NCBI GenBank assembly: GCA_964400725.1
Contig: CAYNVS010000010.1
Span: 35,513 to 99,512, forward strand
DNA: 64,000 nt
DNA from: CAYNVS01 sp964400725
GTDB taxonomy: Bacteria; Myxococcota_A; SURF-8; CAYNVS01
Direction of reading: 5' to 3'
Numbering within the stretch: the stretch's first letter is position 1; every line of letters begins with the position of its first letter. A program made the position numbers and the translations under genes. The notes under the pieces were generated by a model that worked only from the letters and a program-made list of their open reading frames with translations, made no database searches and was not told where the DNA came from. Shown here piece by piece: positions 1 through 8,610 of the stretch.

Positions 1-299
1 TATTTTACGGCTTTGTCTTCGCTTATGATGGTAAAATCGCCTTCGTTTACCTCGACTACTCTCGACTTTATTTTTTGCTCTCTGACTTCTCCCTCGGAGT
101 TTAGCTGAACGTTGAAATGATGCGTTTTCGTCGTATCGGTAGGGAAAAAACGCCGCCAATCGTATTTGACGCTCTTTTCCGCGCCGGATTTAACGGAGCC
201 ATCCGGATTCGTCCGTTTGCCGCAGCCCCAGCAAGCCGCGCTTACGGCGAATAATATCAATAAAATAATCGTTGCGTTGTTCGACAGCTTTGCGCGCAT
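1..299 (-). CDS. Partial lipoprotein of unknown function (3' end outside window)
   Basis: The gene runs leftwards out of the window; about 99 N-terminal codons are visible. The ATG at 299-297 is preceded by a GGGAGG ribosome binding site about 7 nt upstream. The protein starts with a short charged stretch (MRAKLSNN), a hydrophobic core and two nearby cysteines (residues 23 and 26), so it reads as a type II signal peptide of a membrane-anchored lipoprotein. The mature part is hydrophilic, has no cysteine repeats and matches no family I recognise. It is divergent from the NhaD-type antiporter gene at 483. An open frame on the opposite strand over the same bases has no ribosome binding site and is a shadow. 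Confidence 0.75.
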   Translation of the reverse strand, partial: MRAKLSNNATIILLILFAVSAACWGCGKRTNPDGSVKSGAEKSVKYDWRRFFPTDTTKTHHFNVQLNSEGEVREQKIKSRVVEVNEGDFTIISEDKAVK

Positions 300-482
300 A
301 TACAAACCTCCCAATATTATTTTACTATGCTATCATTATATAAAACCGCGGTCAAACGGTTAGTTTATAAAGATTAATAAATAAATCGCGCCGGGCGTTT
401 TTTCCGCTGGATTTTCTGAAATATTCTTATATCATTTATTTTTTAATTGTTTCGCTCGTTTTTTTATTTTACGGAAGGAAAA

Positions 483-2120
483 ATGAATCAAATTAAAGCC
501 ATAACCGCGGCGGCGCTTTTGGCCGCATTAACCGCCTTTTTTTCGGCGGCGGCTTTTGCGGCCGGAGACGGAACCCCCAATTCCAACTATTCGAGCGGCA
601 ATCCATTCGCTAAAAAATTCGAGCAAGCGCTGACCAAAGAAGAAATTTTAAAACTATGCCGCGACGAAAACGGCGCAATAATGTCGCAGCTTTTCAACAA
701 AGAAGAAAAGGCCGAACTGTGCAAAAAAGCGGCCGTTGACGCTAGGACGGAACTCGGCCATAAGCTGCCGAAAGGGCTTGTAATTCCTTTCGTTTTAATT
801 TTGTTGTCCATTGCCGTCATTCCTCTAATAAAACATAAATGGTGGGAATCCCATCTGAACAAAGCGGTAGTTTCGGCGTTTTGCGCCCTGCCGGTTCTAG
901 CCTATCTCGTTCATTCAGGGCATTTGGGGCAGGAAATACTGTCCGAAACTCTTCACGAATACTATTCTTTCATAGTCCTGCTTTTAGCGCTTTACGTTAT
1001 CTCAGGCGGCGTTTACATAGAGGGCGACCTGCGCGCCACTCCGGCGGTAAACGCTGTTTTCTTATCAATCGGCGCGGTAATCGCAAGCCTCATAGGCACA
1101 ACCGGCGCGGCGATGATTCTCGTGCGTCCGCTTTTAAAAACCAACTCGGAGCGCAAATTTAAAAAGCACATTTTCATTTTCCTTATATTCATCGTCGCCA
1201 ACATCGGCGGCTCGCTGACTCCGATAGGAGATCCGCCGCTTTTTTTAGGTTACTTATACGGCGTGCCGTTCTCTTGGACGCTTAAATTGTGGCCTATGTG
1301 GCTGACGGCGAACGCGATATTGCTGGCGGTTTTCTACGTCTGGGACACGTACGCCTACTCCAAGGAAACCAAACAGGCAAAAAACGACGACAACCGCCGA
1401 ATTTCTCCGCTGCGAATCGAAGGCAAAACCAACCTCGCGCTTTTAGCGTTGGTAATAGCGTCGGTAATATTGCTGCGCAAACACGAATTAGGAATGCCCG
1501 GACATTCTTACGAATTGGATTTATCATGGGCTCAACAGCCGGCAATGCTTCTGCTTGCGGTAATTTCTCTGGCGCTCGACGGCCACAGAAAATCTTCGCA
1601 TTCCTCGAAAGGAAATCATCATTATAAAACCGCTCGCGAAAAGAATTCTTTTAATTTCGGAGCCATTATCGAAGTAGCGGTTCTCTTCGCCGGCATTTTC
1701 ATAGCCATGATTCCGGCCGTCTGCCTTTTAAAAGCGAACGGCGCGAGCATGGGCATTGCCAAACCGTGGCAGTTCTTCTGGCTTACCGGCATCCTTTCGA
1801 GCTTCCTCGACAACGCGCCGACCTACGCGACGTATTTTGCGCTGGCGCAGAGCGTTACAGCGGCTCTTCCGACGGGAGCCGAAACCGCCGTCGTGCATGT
1901 TATCGGTCAGCCTATCGCCGAAAATTTGCTGTTGGCAATCTCTCTCGGCGCGGTCTTTATGGGAGCCAACACATATATCGGCAACGCCCCCAATTTTATG
2001 ATTAAAGCGATCGCCGAAGAAGCTAAGGTTGAAATGCCGTCGTTTTTCGGGTATATGCTTTATTCGATTTGCATATTGATTCCGGTTTTCTTGCTGATAA
2101 CCGCTTTATACTTAGTTTGA
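483..2120 (+). CDS. nhaD: NhaD-type Na+/H+ antiporter with an N-terminal exported extension
   Basis: Inner-membrane sodium:proton antiporter of the ArsB/NhaD (ion transporter) superfamily, which expels Na+ for H+ and supports pH and salt homeostasis. The 545-residue protein has a cleavable-looking signal peptide ending near AAAFA, a hydrophilic stretch of roughly 70 residues with two cysteines, then about 11-12 membrane segments. Family signatures are visible: a GTTGAAMILVRP loop, GGSLTPIGDPPLF, SSFLDNAPTYATY and GANTYIGNAPNFM. The start at 483 is chosen over an in-frame codon at 447 because an excellent GGAAGGA site lies just before 483 and the signal peptide then begins properly. Arsenite or citrate transport by the same superfamily is less likely, given the NAPT and GNAP motifs typical of NhaD. 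Confidence 0.85.
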   Translation: MNQIKAITAAALLAALTAFFSAAAFAAGDGTPNSNYSSGNPFAKKFEQALTKEEILKLCRDENGAIMSQLFNKEEKAELCKKAAVDARTELGHKLPKGLVIPFVLILLSIAVIPLIKHKWWESHLNKAVVSAFCALPVLAYLVHSGHLGQEILSETLHEYYSFIVLLLALYVISGGVYIEGDLRATPAVNAVFLSIGAVIASLIGTTGAAMILVRPLLKTNSERKFKKHIFIFLIFIVANIGGSLTPIGDPPLFLGYLYGVPFSWTLKLWPMWLTANAILLAVFYVWDTYAYSKETKQAKNDDNRRISPLRIEGKTNLALLALVIASVILLRKHELGMPGHSYELDLSWAQQPAMLLLAVISLALDGHRKSSHSSKGNHHYKTAREKNSFNFGAIIEVAVLFAGIFIAMIPAVCLLKANGASMGIAKPWQFFWLTGILSSFLDNAPTYATYFALAQSVTAALPTGAETAVVHVIGQPIAENLLLAISLGAVFMGANTYIGNAPNFMIKAIAEEAKVEMPSFFGYMLYSICILIPVFLLITALYLV

Positions 2121-2188
2121 AGTCCCCCGTATAAGCAAAAATCTCTTTGCCAAACGCGGAGACGTTATTAAATGAAAAAGGAACCGCG

Positions 2189-2863
2189 ATGAAAAAAATT
2201 ACCATGGCCGCCGCGCTGCTTGCAGCGGCCGCCGCCGCGATATTGGCGGGCTGCGAATCGACTCCTTCGTATTCGCCCTACATTGAAAAGCAGGAGTTCG
2301 ACGTCAACGGCATGTGCGAACGAGCCGTCAAAGCGGACGGCGCGGCGAGCTACGACTGCAAATGCACGGATAAATATTTATACGACGAAGGGAAAAAAGT
2401 TTTTCTTCTTCAACCCTCGCCTTACGGCGAAACGTGCAAAAGCGTTCTGCGTCTCAAAGGAGACGGCCACTCGTTGAGCGTGGAAGTTTACAACTTGCTG
2501 CTGCCCTGCTTTCCAAAGGAAGCTATGGACGAAATCATAAGACAGCAGAACGCCTCAGGCGGCGATTACGACGTTGTAGAGCTTGAAAGCGACGGATACA
2601 TAGAGCGGTTCTGGGTTTATTTATCCAGCGGCTCAGACGGCGCAAGCCCGGAGATTGCGGAATCTATACAGCTTAAAATAAATATAGTTCCCGCGTCTCT
2701 ATTAACCAGCGACGTATGCTCGTACAACGTCCGCGCCAAGGTCGCCGACTTGCCGAAGGGAGAGTATCTATTCAAGCTGTGGAACGAAAAACTAGCTCCC
2801 GTAAACATCCTCGACGCAAACGGCGAACCCACGGGTAAAAACGGAATCAAAGTAGGACTTTAA
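2189..2863 (+). CDS. Lipoprotein of unknown function
   Basis: A 224-residue exported lipoprotein. The signal peptide MKKITMAAALL continues into an alanine-rich core and ends in the lipobox ILAGC (Cys22). The start at 2189 is preferred to the upstream in-frame codon at 2147 because of an AAAGGA site and the complete signal peptide. The mature protein has several scattered cysteines (for example MCERAV and CKC), which may form disulfides, and an acidic middle. I do not recognise a domain. It lies 69 nt after the antiporter and 58 nt before mreB on the same strand, so it may be cotranscribed with either one; I see no terminator between them. Confidence 0.75.
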   Translation: MKKITMAAALLAAAAAAILAGCESTPSYSPYIEKQEFDVNGMCERAVKADGAASYDCKCTDKYLYDEGKKVFLLQPSPYGETCKSVLRLKGDGHSLSVEVYNLLLPCFPKEAMDEIIRQQNASGGDYDVVELESDGYIERFWVYLSSGSDGASPEIAESIQLKINIVPASLLTSDVCSYNVRAKVADLPKGEYLFKLWNEKLAPVNILDANGEPTGKNGIKVGL

Positions 2864-2921
2864 TTTGATTTGCGGCGCCTATTTATGTTAATTATTTGAC
2901 TTTTAGCGAGCGAGGTCAAAT

Positions 2922-3959
2922 TTGTTTGAATGGCTTTATAAAATATTTTCCAGCGATATGGCCATAGATTTGGGGACGGCTAACACGGTAATTTACGTCC
3001 GCAATAAAGGCATTGTATTATCGGAGCCCTCGGTCGTCGCGATACAAAAAGATTATAAAAAGGGCAAGCGCGTACTTGCGGTCGGCAAAGAGGCCAAAGA
3101 GATGCTGGGCCGCACGCCCGGTTCGATAGTCGCAATGCGCCCAATGAAGGAAGGCGTTATCGCCGACTTTAACATAACCGAGGAAATGATCCGCTACTTC
3201 ATCCGCAAGGTGCACAACTCCAGCGCGCTGGTTCACCCGCGCATCGTGGTCGGCATTCCCTACGGCATTACTCCGGTAGAAAAACGCGCCGTCAAAGAAG
3301 CGGCCGAAAGCGCCGGAGGCCGAGAAGTTTACCTCATAGAGGAACCGATGGCCGCGGCCATCGGCGCGGGGCTGCCGATTACTGAACCGAGCGGAAACAT
3401 GGTAATCGACATCGGCGGAGGAACTACTGAAGTCGCTATTATCGCCTTAGCGGGCATCGTTTACGCGCATTCGGTACGCGTCGCCGGCGACAGGATGGAT
3501 CAAGCCATCGTCAACTATATTAAACAAAAATACAATCTGCTTATCGGCGAACGAACGGCGGAGCAGATTAAAATTCAACTCGGCAACGCCTATCCCAACG
3601 ACGAATTCGACGAAACGGTCGTCCCGACTAAAGGACGCGATCAGGTGGCGGGAGTGCCGCGCATAATCGACATAAAAGCCCGCGAAGTGCGCGAAGCCCT
3701 GCAGGAGCCGCTTAAAATAATGGTGGAAGCCGTGCGCATGGCGCTTGAGCGCACGCCGCCGGAACTGTCCGCCGACATAGTGGACAAGGGTATAGTAATG
3801 ACGGGCGGCGGAGCTATGCTTCGCGGTTTAGGCATACTTCTACGCGAAGAAACCGGCCTGCCTATACTCATCGGCGAAGACCCCCTAAACTGCGTCGTTC
3901 GCGGCGCGGGGCGCGCGCTTGAGGAACTCGACCTGCTGAAGGAAGTCGCAACCGGTTAG
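2922..3959 (+). CDS. mreB: Rod-shape-determining actin homologue MreB
   Basis: Bacterial actin that forms short membrane-associated filaments and directs lateral-wall peptidoglycan synthesis. The 345-residue length is normal for MreB. Phosphate-binding motifs are clear: MAIDLGTANT near the N-terminus, DIGGGTTEVA in the middle, and a late MTGGGAMLRG. The start codon is TTG at 2922, preceded by a GAGG-type site; the N-terminal FEWLYKIFSSD gives the usual short amphipathic membrane-binding stretch. No mreC or mreD follows, which is unusual, since these commonly sit directly downstream; the rest of the elongasome operon must be elsewhere. The hairpin at 4000 would end transcription before the protease gene. 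Confidence 0.95.
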   Translation: MFEWLYKIFSSDMAIDLGTANTVIYVRNKGIVLSEPSVVAIQKDYKKGKRVLAVGKEAKEMLGRTPGSIVAMRPMKEGVIADFNITEEMIRYFIRKVHNSSALVHPRIVVGIPYGITPVEKRAVKEAAESAGGREVYLIEEPMAAAIGAGLPITEPSGNMVIDIGGGTTEVAIIALAGIVYAHSVRVAGDRMDQAIVNYIKQKYNLLIGERTAEQIKIQLGNAYPNDEFDETVVPTKGRDQVAGVPRIIDIKAREVREALQEPLKIMVEAVRMALERTPPELSADIVDKGIVMTGGGAMLRGLGILLREETGLPILIGEDPLNCVVRGAGRALEELDLLKEVATG

Positions 3960-3999
3960 CTCGTAGCGAGGGTAAAAAATAAATCATATCGCTAAAGGG

Positions 4000-4030
4000 C
4001 GCGGGATTAGACGCCGCGTTATTTTTTTAA
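4000..4030 (+). terminator. Probable Rho-independent terminator of mreB
   Basis: CGCGG at 4000-4004 can pair with CCGCG at 4014-4018 across a nine-base loop, and a T-rich run follows directly (TTATTTTTTT). The stem is only five base pairs, so it is a weak but well-placed terminator, 40 nt after the mreB stop. Confidence 0.5.
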
Positions 4031-4082
4031 TTTCTTGCGGATTGAAACGTTAAGAAATTTTCGCCGCCTAAAAGCGTTATTC

Positions 4083-4111
4083 TTGCAAAGCGCGCGGTTA
4101 CTTAATATAAG
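4083..4111 (+). promoter_or_regulatory. Sigma70-like promoter of the CPBP protease gene
   Basis: TTGCAA at 4083-4088 and TATAAG at 4106-4111 are separated by 17 bp. The expected start site, about 7 nt after the -10 box, falls at or next to the ATG at 4118, and there is no ribosome binding site before that ATG. Together these suggest a leaderless mRNA. Confidence 0.55.
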
Positions 4112-4117
4112 TTTTTT

Positions 4118-4846
4118 ATGGAGCAAGCCAAACCGACGACGCGGCGGGAGGGAAAACACAGAAGCGATAAGGCTTCGCTGACAATTCTAGCGGCGTGTTA
4201 CGCCGGAACGGTAATAGGCATCGCGCTTGCGGAACAAGCGGCTCCCAAAATAGGAGTACAATATTTAAAAGAAGGCTTCTATCTTCTTTCCGCGTTCTGC
4301 ATGATACTCGCGCCGGCGGAAGCGGCCTTCCGCGCAGGATTCGACGTCGATTTATTCGGCCTCTCCAAACGCGGGCTGGCGAACAGCCTGAAATGGGCGC
4401 TTATTATAAGCGCGTTAATTTTTCCGCCGTATATTTTGGGCTACTGTTGGTACGCAACCGAGCTGAAGGGAATGCGCTTCGACGGAGTTTCGCTTTTGCC
4501 CGGCACGCCGCTGCTGCTTTTGCAGCACATTTTTCTCGTCGGTCTGCCGGAAGAATTTTTCTACCGCGGTTTCGTCCAACGAGAGCTCGATAGAATTTAC
4601 CCCAAAACATGGTTTACGTTTCTAGGCGTAGGAATGGGGCCGGCGTTCTTTTTCGCCAGCGCCTTATTTGCGATAGGACATCTTGCGCTTCTTCCGGCTT
4701 CATTCAGGCTCGCGGTATTCTTTCCGTCGCTGATGTTCGGCTGGCTTTATAAAAAAACCGGAAACATCGGCGGCGGAATGCTCATTCATGGGTTGTCCAA
4801 CGTCCTTCTGTTTAACCTGCAAAACTGGTTCTATCACGTTTATTGA
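4118..4846 (+). CDS. CPBP-family (CAAX-like) glutamic intramembrane protease
   Basis: Membrane protease of the CPBP/Abi family, which cleaves within or next to membrane segments. The 242-residue protein has a basic N-terminus and about six to seven membrane helices. All three motifs are visible: EEFFYRG with the paired glutamates at 145-146, a histidine in FAIGH (188), and HGLSN (224-228). Relatives called myxosortases process proteins carrying a MYXO-CTERM tail; the metalloprotease at 10965 has such a tail, so this gene is a candidate partner, but that link is inference from two genes about 6 kb apart. The ATG at 4118 lacks a Shine-Dalgarno sequence and lies where the promoter at 4083 would start transcription. 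It could equally be a prenyl-protease-like or bacteriocin-immunity-type member. Confidence 0.85.
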   Translation: MEQAKPTTRREGKHRSDKASLTILAACYAGTVIGIALAEQAAPKIGVQYLKEGFYLLSAFCMILAPAEAAFRAGFDVDLFGLSKRGLANSLKWALIISALIFPPYILGYCWYATELKGMRFDGVSLLPGTPLLLLQHIFLVGLPEEFFYRGFVQRELDRIYPKTWFTFLGVGMGPAFFFASALFAIGHLALLPASFRLAVFFPSLMFGWLYKKTGNIGGGMLIHGLSNVLLFNLQNWFYHVY

Positions 4847-4954
4847 ACCGCTTACGGATGCCTTCTTTTGAGGTTCTTCGGTGGTTTCCAATCTCATTCT
4901 GAATTATCCACTGACTTATAAATCAAGTCGTATAATTCTTTCCGAATTAACAAT

Positions 4955-4983
4955 TTGGATTGCCGCCTTTTATATGATACAAT
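4955..4983 (+). promoter_or_regulatory. Sigma70-like promoter of the Cys-repeat lipoprotein gene
   Basis: TTGGAT at 4955-4960 and TACAAT at 4978-4983 with exactly 17 bp between them, about 35 nt upstream of the start codon at 5021. The AT-rich surroundings fit a promoter. Confidence 0.55.
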
Positions 4984-5020
4984 ATTTTATTAGAGTTAAC
5001 TGTTTCTAGGAGGAGTAAAC

Positions 5021-8000
5021 ATGAATTGCATAGACTTGTTTAAACGCGGTCTTTGGGCGGCGTGCGTATCGGCCGTTTTGGCCTTTACGACGGCTGGGTG
5101 CGGGTCCGACGGCGGAGGCAAGCCCCAAACGGACATAGATTGGCAGGAAATTGAAGAAAGCCCTTCAAGCTGCTTAAAGCAGGGAGACTGCGAATCTCCG
5201 CTTTTATGCAACAAAACGATAGGAGGCGGAACCTGCCTGCCGTCTTGCGAGACGGGCGACGGAAAACTTGCGGGCGACGAATTCTGCAAACAGGCGGCAA
5301 ACGACTCGCGCTATTTGTGTCATGCCTATCCCGGCGGCTTGTGCGGCCCTAAATGCAAAACCGACGCCGACTGCGCGGACGGCAGATGCGACGCCGACGG
5401 ACGCTGCATCAAGCCCGCCGAATGCAAAACCAACGACGACTGCGGCAATAACTTAATATGTATGACGGCCGTTGACGACGGCAAATGCCTGATAGACTGC
5501 CGCTCGACGTGGGAAGGCAAAACCGGAGACGAGCTGTGCGAGTCTCAAACTCAAAACTCTTCTCTCAAGTGCCGCTTCGACGGAACCTGCGCGCCCGCAT
5601 GCCTTTCCGACGACGAATGCAAAGCGGTAAATCCGCTTTACGTATGCGATTCCGGATCGTGCAAGAAACTTGAAACGAAAACGTGTCAAGCCAACTCGGA
5701 CTGCCCCCAAGGGCTCGCCTGCCACGGCGAAACGGCCAATCCAGACGCGCAAAGCACCGTTTGCGCCGCGTCGTGCACGGTAGGTTTCGGCGGCAAAACC
5801 GGAAACGATTACTGCGCATGGCTTTACCGCGGAACGGTATGCCACGCGTCGCTGGCGGGAGCGTGCAGGCCGAAATGCTCCCAAAACTCCGACTGTTCGT
5901 CGTACGCGTCCGGTCTTGTATGCAGCAACGCCGGAACCTGCATAATACCCGAAGCCGACGCTCCGTGCTCAAGCGGAGATCAGTGCGAGAACAGCCTCGT
6001 ATGCCATCTGCAAAAACACGTTAAAAGCCAGACGCTCGGAACCTGCATGAAAAGCTGCGTTCTTGCCGGAGACGAAGCGGAACAAAAACAATTCTGCCAA
6101 AAGGCTATCCCCGGTTCGGTCTGCAATTCTCACCTAGGAGGACAATGCCAAACGCCTTGCGCGTCCGACGCGGTTTGTAAAATTTTCGGGGATTCATTCG
6201 CCTGCTTCAACGGCTCCCTTTGCCGAGACGAATCGACCGCGTTGCAGTGCGAAGACGACCTCGACTGCCCTTACGGCAAACTTTGCCACAACGTAGGCGG
6301 AGGAGGCTTCTGCGGAGTGGACTGCCGCGCCGGCGACGATTCCGGCAAGGACAACGCTTATTGCGACGCCAAAACGCCAAGCTATATATGCCACTCGTTT
6401 ATCGACGGAAGATGCGGCCCGCGCTGCATAGGCGACTACTTCTGCAAATCAATCTCCAACGATTTGTCGTGCCGAGCCGACGGAGAGTGCGCTCCAAGCG
6501 ACGCCGTTCCCGTCTGCGTTAAAAACGAGGAATGCCCGACCGGACAAATATGCCACAAAGAACTGCCCGGAGCCGCGTGCCTTCCCGGCTGCGAAACCGG
6601 ACTTGGAGGAAAAACCGGAGACGACTTCTGCCGCTTCTATTCATCTCTCGATTCGAGGTGCTATCCTGAGTTTGGCGGTCAATGCCTGCCCGCCTGCGCC
6701 GACTCATCTCTTTGCATGCGCGTAGATCCGGCGTACGTCTGTCAGGTAAACGCCGGCAAGTGTTACAAACCGTACATGCCGGAAACCTGCGCAAGCGACG
6801 CCGAATGTCCTTACGGCATGTCCTGCTCGCAGACGTGCGGCGGAATAAAATGCGCGGGTAAATGCGCAAGCGACGCAGACTGCCCTTCCTGCGGCGCAAG
6901 CAGACGCTACTGCTCTTCCGGAGGATCCTGCAAATACCAAGCCGACAAACGAACTCCCTGTCGCGCCGATTCCGACTGCGGCGTAAATGAAATTTGCCAC
7001 GTTTACGGCGGCGACGCGCAAAATCCGGAAGGAGCCTGCATGGCGCCGTGCTCGTCGCATTCGCAATGTATGGACAAGCTAGGCAGCGCGTTCTACTGCC
7101 ACTCGTCCGGCGTCTGCAAGAAAGGCTCAAAAGTTTCGCCGGTATTGCCCACACAAAGGGAATGCGACTCCGACGCCGACTGTCAAAACGGATTTTTGTG
7201 CGCCGAGCTGGCCAACGGACGGGCGTGTCTGCCCGAATGCTCCGAAAATTCCGGCTGCACCGTCTTTCAAAACGGACTTTTCTGCGACAACGACAAACGC
7301 TGCAGGGTTTTATCTAGGGTCAAAGACCCGTGCGAAAGCGACGCCGACTGCTCTATTAACAAACTGTGCCATAAACCGGGCGGAGCAAACCCAAACGCCT
7401 GCGGAGCGCGCTGCTCGAAAGACGCAGACTGCGGCGCGTACTGGGCGGGTTCGGCGTGCGACTTTGAAGGCCGGTGCGTCGAAACGCTTTCTTCAGCCGG
7501 ATGCGCTTCCGACGCGGATTGCAGACGCGGAGAAATATGTCATCCGCAGGTAGGCGAGGCCGGGACGTGCGCGCCGAAATGCTCGGCGGACGCCGAATGC
7601 GAAGGCATGAGCCCAGGTTATCTCTGCGCAGCGGGAGGCGTATGCAAGAAGCCGTCCGAGGTCGGGGGAATATGCTCGTCCGACGCAAATTGTCCGGTAG
7701 GCAAGGTCTGTATGAACGGCTACGAACCGGCGTACTGCTACGCGGAATGCAAAAGCGACTCGGACTGCTCGATAATCGAAGCGGCGTCTAAATGCCGCAG
7801 CGACGGACGCTGCGTAAAGGCTTCAGCCATAAAGAAGGAATGCTCGGACAATTTGGAATGCGGATTCGGATTCGCCTGCTCGACGAAATTTTCAAAGTGC
7901 GCGCCGAAATGCGAAAAGAGCGGCGACTGCGACGTTTTGGCCGAAGGCTTGGGCTGCGCAGTAGGCGGAGCGTGCGATATTCAGGCGAACGCTCCGGTTT

Positions 8001-8497
8001 CCTGCCTCCAAGACTCGGATTGCGCCGCAGGCCAATTATGTCAGGAAGGAGTAAGCAACGGCGTATGCCTGCCCCCGTGCAAAGCCGCCTCTGACTGCGC
8101 GCCGTATTCTCTTGATTTTTGCGATTCCTACGGCAAGTGCGCCCGTAAGCCGACGTTCGAATACTGCTCGTTCGACGCTCAATGCCCTATCGGCGAAGTC
8201 TGCCATACCCGCGTATTAAACGGCGCCTGCATGCCCGCTTGCGACGAAAAACCGGACGTCTGCCAACAAGCCAACGCGGTTTGTTACGCGGACGCGAAAT
8301 GTCATCCTCCGACGCCCGTAACCGACTGCGCCTCCGACGCCGACTGCATTTGGGGCGAAGTCTGCCACGTAGGGCTTAAAGGAGAGAAAGGCGTTTGCGC
8401 GGCCTCTTGCAAAGACGACAGCATGTGCTCGGGAATGGCGGGAGACGCCCTTCTCTATTGTTCGCAGAGCGGACTTTGCAAACGTCCGCCGCAATAG
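5021..8497 (+). CDS. Giant cysteine-repeat lipoprotein (Dickkopf-like repeats)
   Basis: A 1158-residue surface or periplasmic lipoprotein. The start at 5021 follows an ideal AGGAGG site; the signal peptide ends in FTTAGC (lipid-anchored Cys27). After a short Gly/Asp linker, the whole mature chain is tandem cysteine-rich repeats of roughly 60-85 residues. Typical pieces are C-x-SDADC, then G-x-x-C-H, then a short CLPxC or CAPKC, then a residue-poor loop and C-x-x-DG-x-C. Such disulfide-stabilised repeats are common in exported proteins of Myxococcota and relatives and are thought to be structural or adhesive; no catalytic domain is visible. The C-terminus stops inside the last repeat with no sorting signal, so anchoring would be by the lipid alone. 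It has its own promoter (4955) and is followed by a strong hairpin. The function is unknown. Confidence 0.9.
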   Translation: MNCIDLFKRGLWAACVSAVLAFTTAGCGSDGGGKPQTDIDWQEIEESPSSCLKQGDCESPLLCNKTIGGGTCLPSCETGDGKLAGDEFCKQAANDSRYLCHAYPGGLCGPKCKTDADCADGRCDADGRCIKPAECKTNDDCGNNLICMTAVDDGKCLIDCRSTWEGKTGDELCESQTQNSSLKCRFDGTCAPACLSDDECKAVNPLYVCDSGSCKKLETKTCQANSDCPQGLACHGETANPDAQSTVCAASCTVGFGGKTGNDYCAWLYRGTVCHASLAGACRPKCSQNSDCSSYASGLVCSNAGTCIIPEADAPCSSGDQCENSLVCHLQKHVKSQTLGTCMKSCVLAGDEAEQKQFCQKAIPGSVCNSHLGGQCQTPCASDAVCKIFGDSFACFNGSLCRDESTALQCEDDLDCPYGKLCHNVGGGGFCGVDCRAGDDSGKDNAYCDAKTPSYICHSFIDGRCGPRCIGDYFCKSISNDLSCRADGECAPSDAVPVCVKNEECPTGQICHKELPGAACLPGCETGLGGKTGDDFCRFYSSLDSRCYPEFGGQCLPACADSSLCMRVDPAYVCQVNAGKCYKPYMPETCASDAECPYGMSCSQTCGGIKCAGKCASDADCPSCGASRRYCSSGGSCKYQADKRTPCRADSDCGVNEICHVYGGDAQNPEGACMAPCSSHSQCMDKLGSAFYCHSSGVCKKGSKVSPVLPTQRECDSDADCQNGFLCAELANGRACLPECSENSGCTVFQNGLFCDNDKRCRVLSRVKDPCESDADCSINKLCHKPGGANPNACGARCSKDADCGAYWAGSACDFEGRCVETLSSAGCASDADCRRGEICHPQVGEAGTCAPKCSADAECEGMSPGYLCAAGGVCKKPSEVGGICSSDANCPVGKVCMNGYEPAYCYAECKSDSDCSIIEAASKCRSDGRCVKASAIKKECSDNLECGFGFACSTKFSKCAPKCEKSGDCDVLAEGLGCAVGGACDIQANAPVSCLQDSDCAAGQLCQEGVSNGVCLPPCKAASDCAPYSLDFCDSYGKCARKPTFEYCSFDAQCPIGEVCHTRVLNGACMPACDEKPDVCQQANAVCYADAKCHPPTPVTDCASDADCIWGEVCHVGLKGEKGVCAASCKDDSMCSGMAGDALLYCSQSGLCKRPPQ

Positions 8498-8524
8498 AGG
8501 TTGCCCGATAGGATTAAATAAATT

Positions 8525-8551
8525 CGCGTCCGATTTATAGCGTCGGACGCG
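8525..8551 (+). other. Strong intergenic hairpin
   Basis: CGCGTCCGA at 8525-8533 pairs perfectly with TCGGACGCG at 8543-8551 around a nine-base loop. There is no T-run after it, so it is not a classic intrinsic terminator. It may protect the 3' end of the upstream message or act as an attenuator between the two genes. Confidence 0.5.
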
Positions 8552-8610
8552 CGGTTGCGCGGGTTGAACGCAGTAACGGCGCTTAAGACAATTACGGAGG
8601 GCGGCAATAA

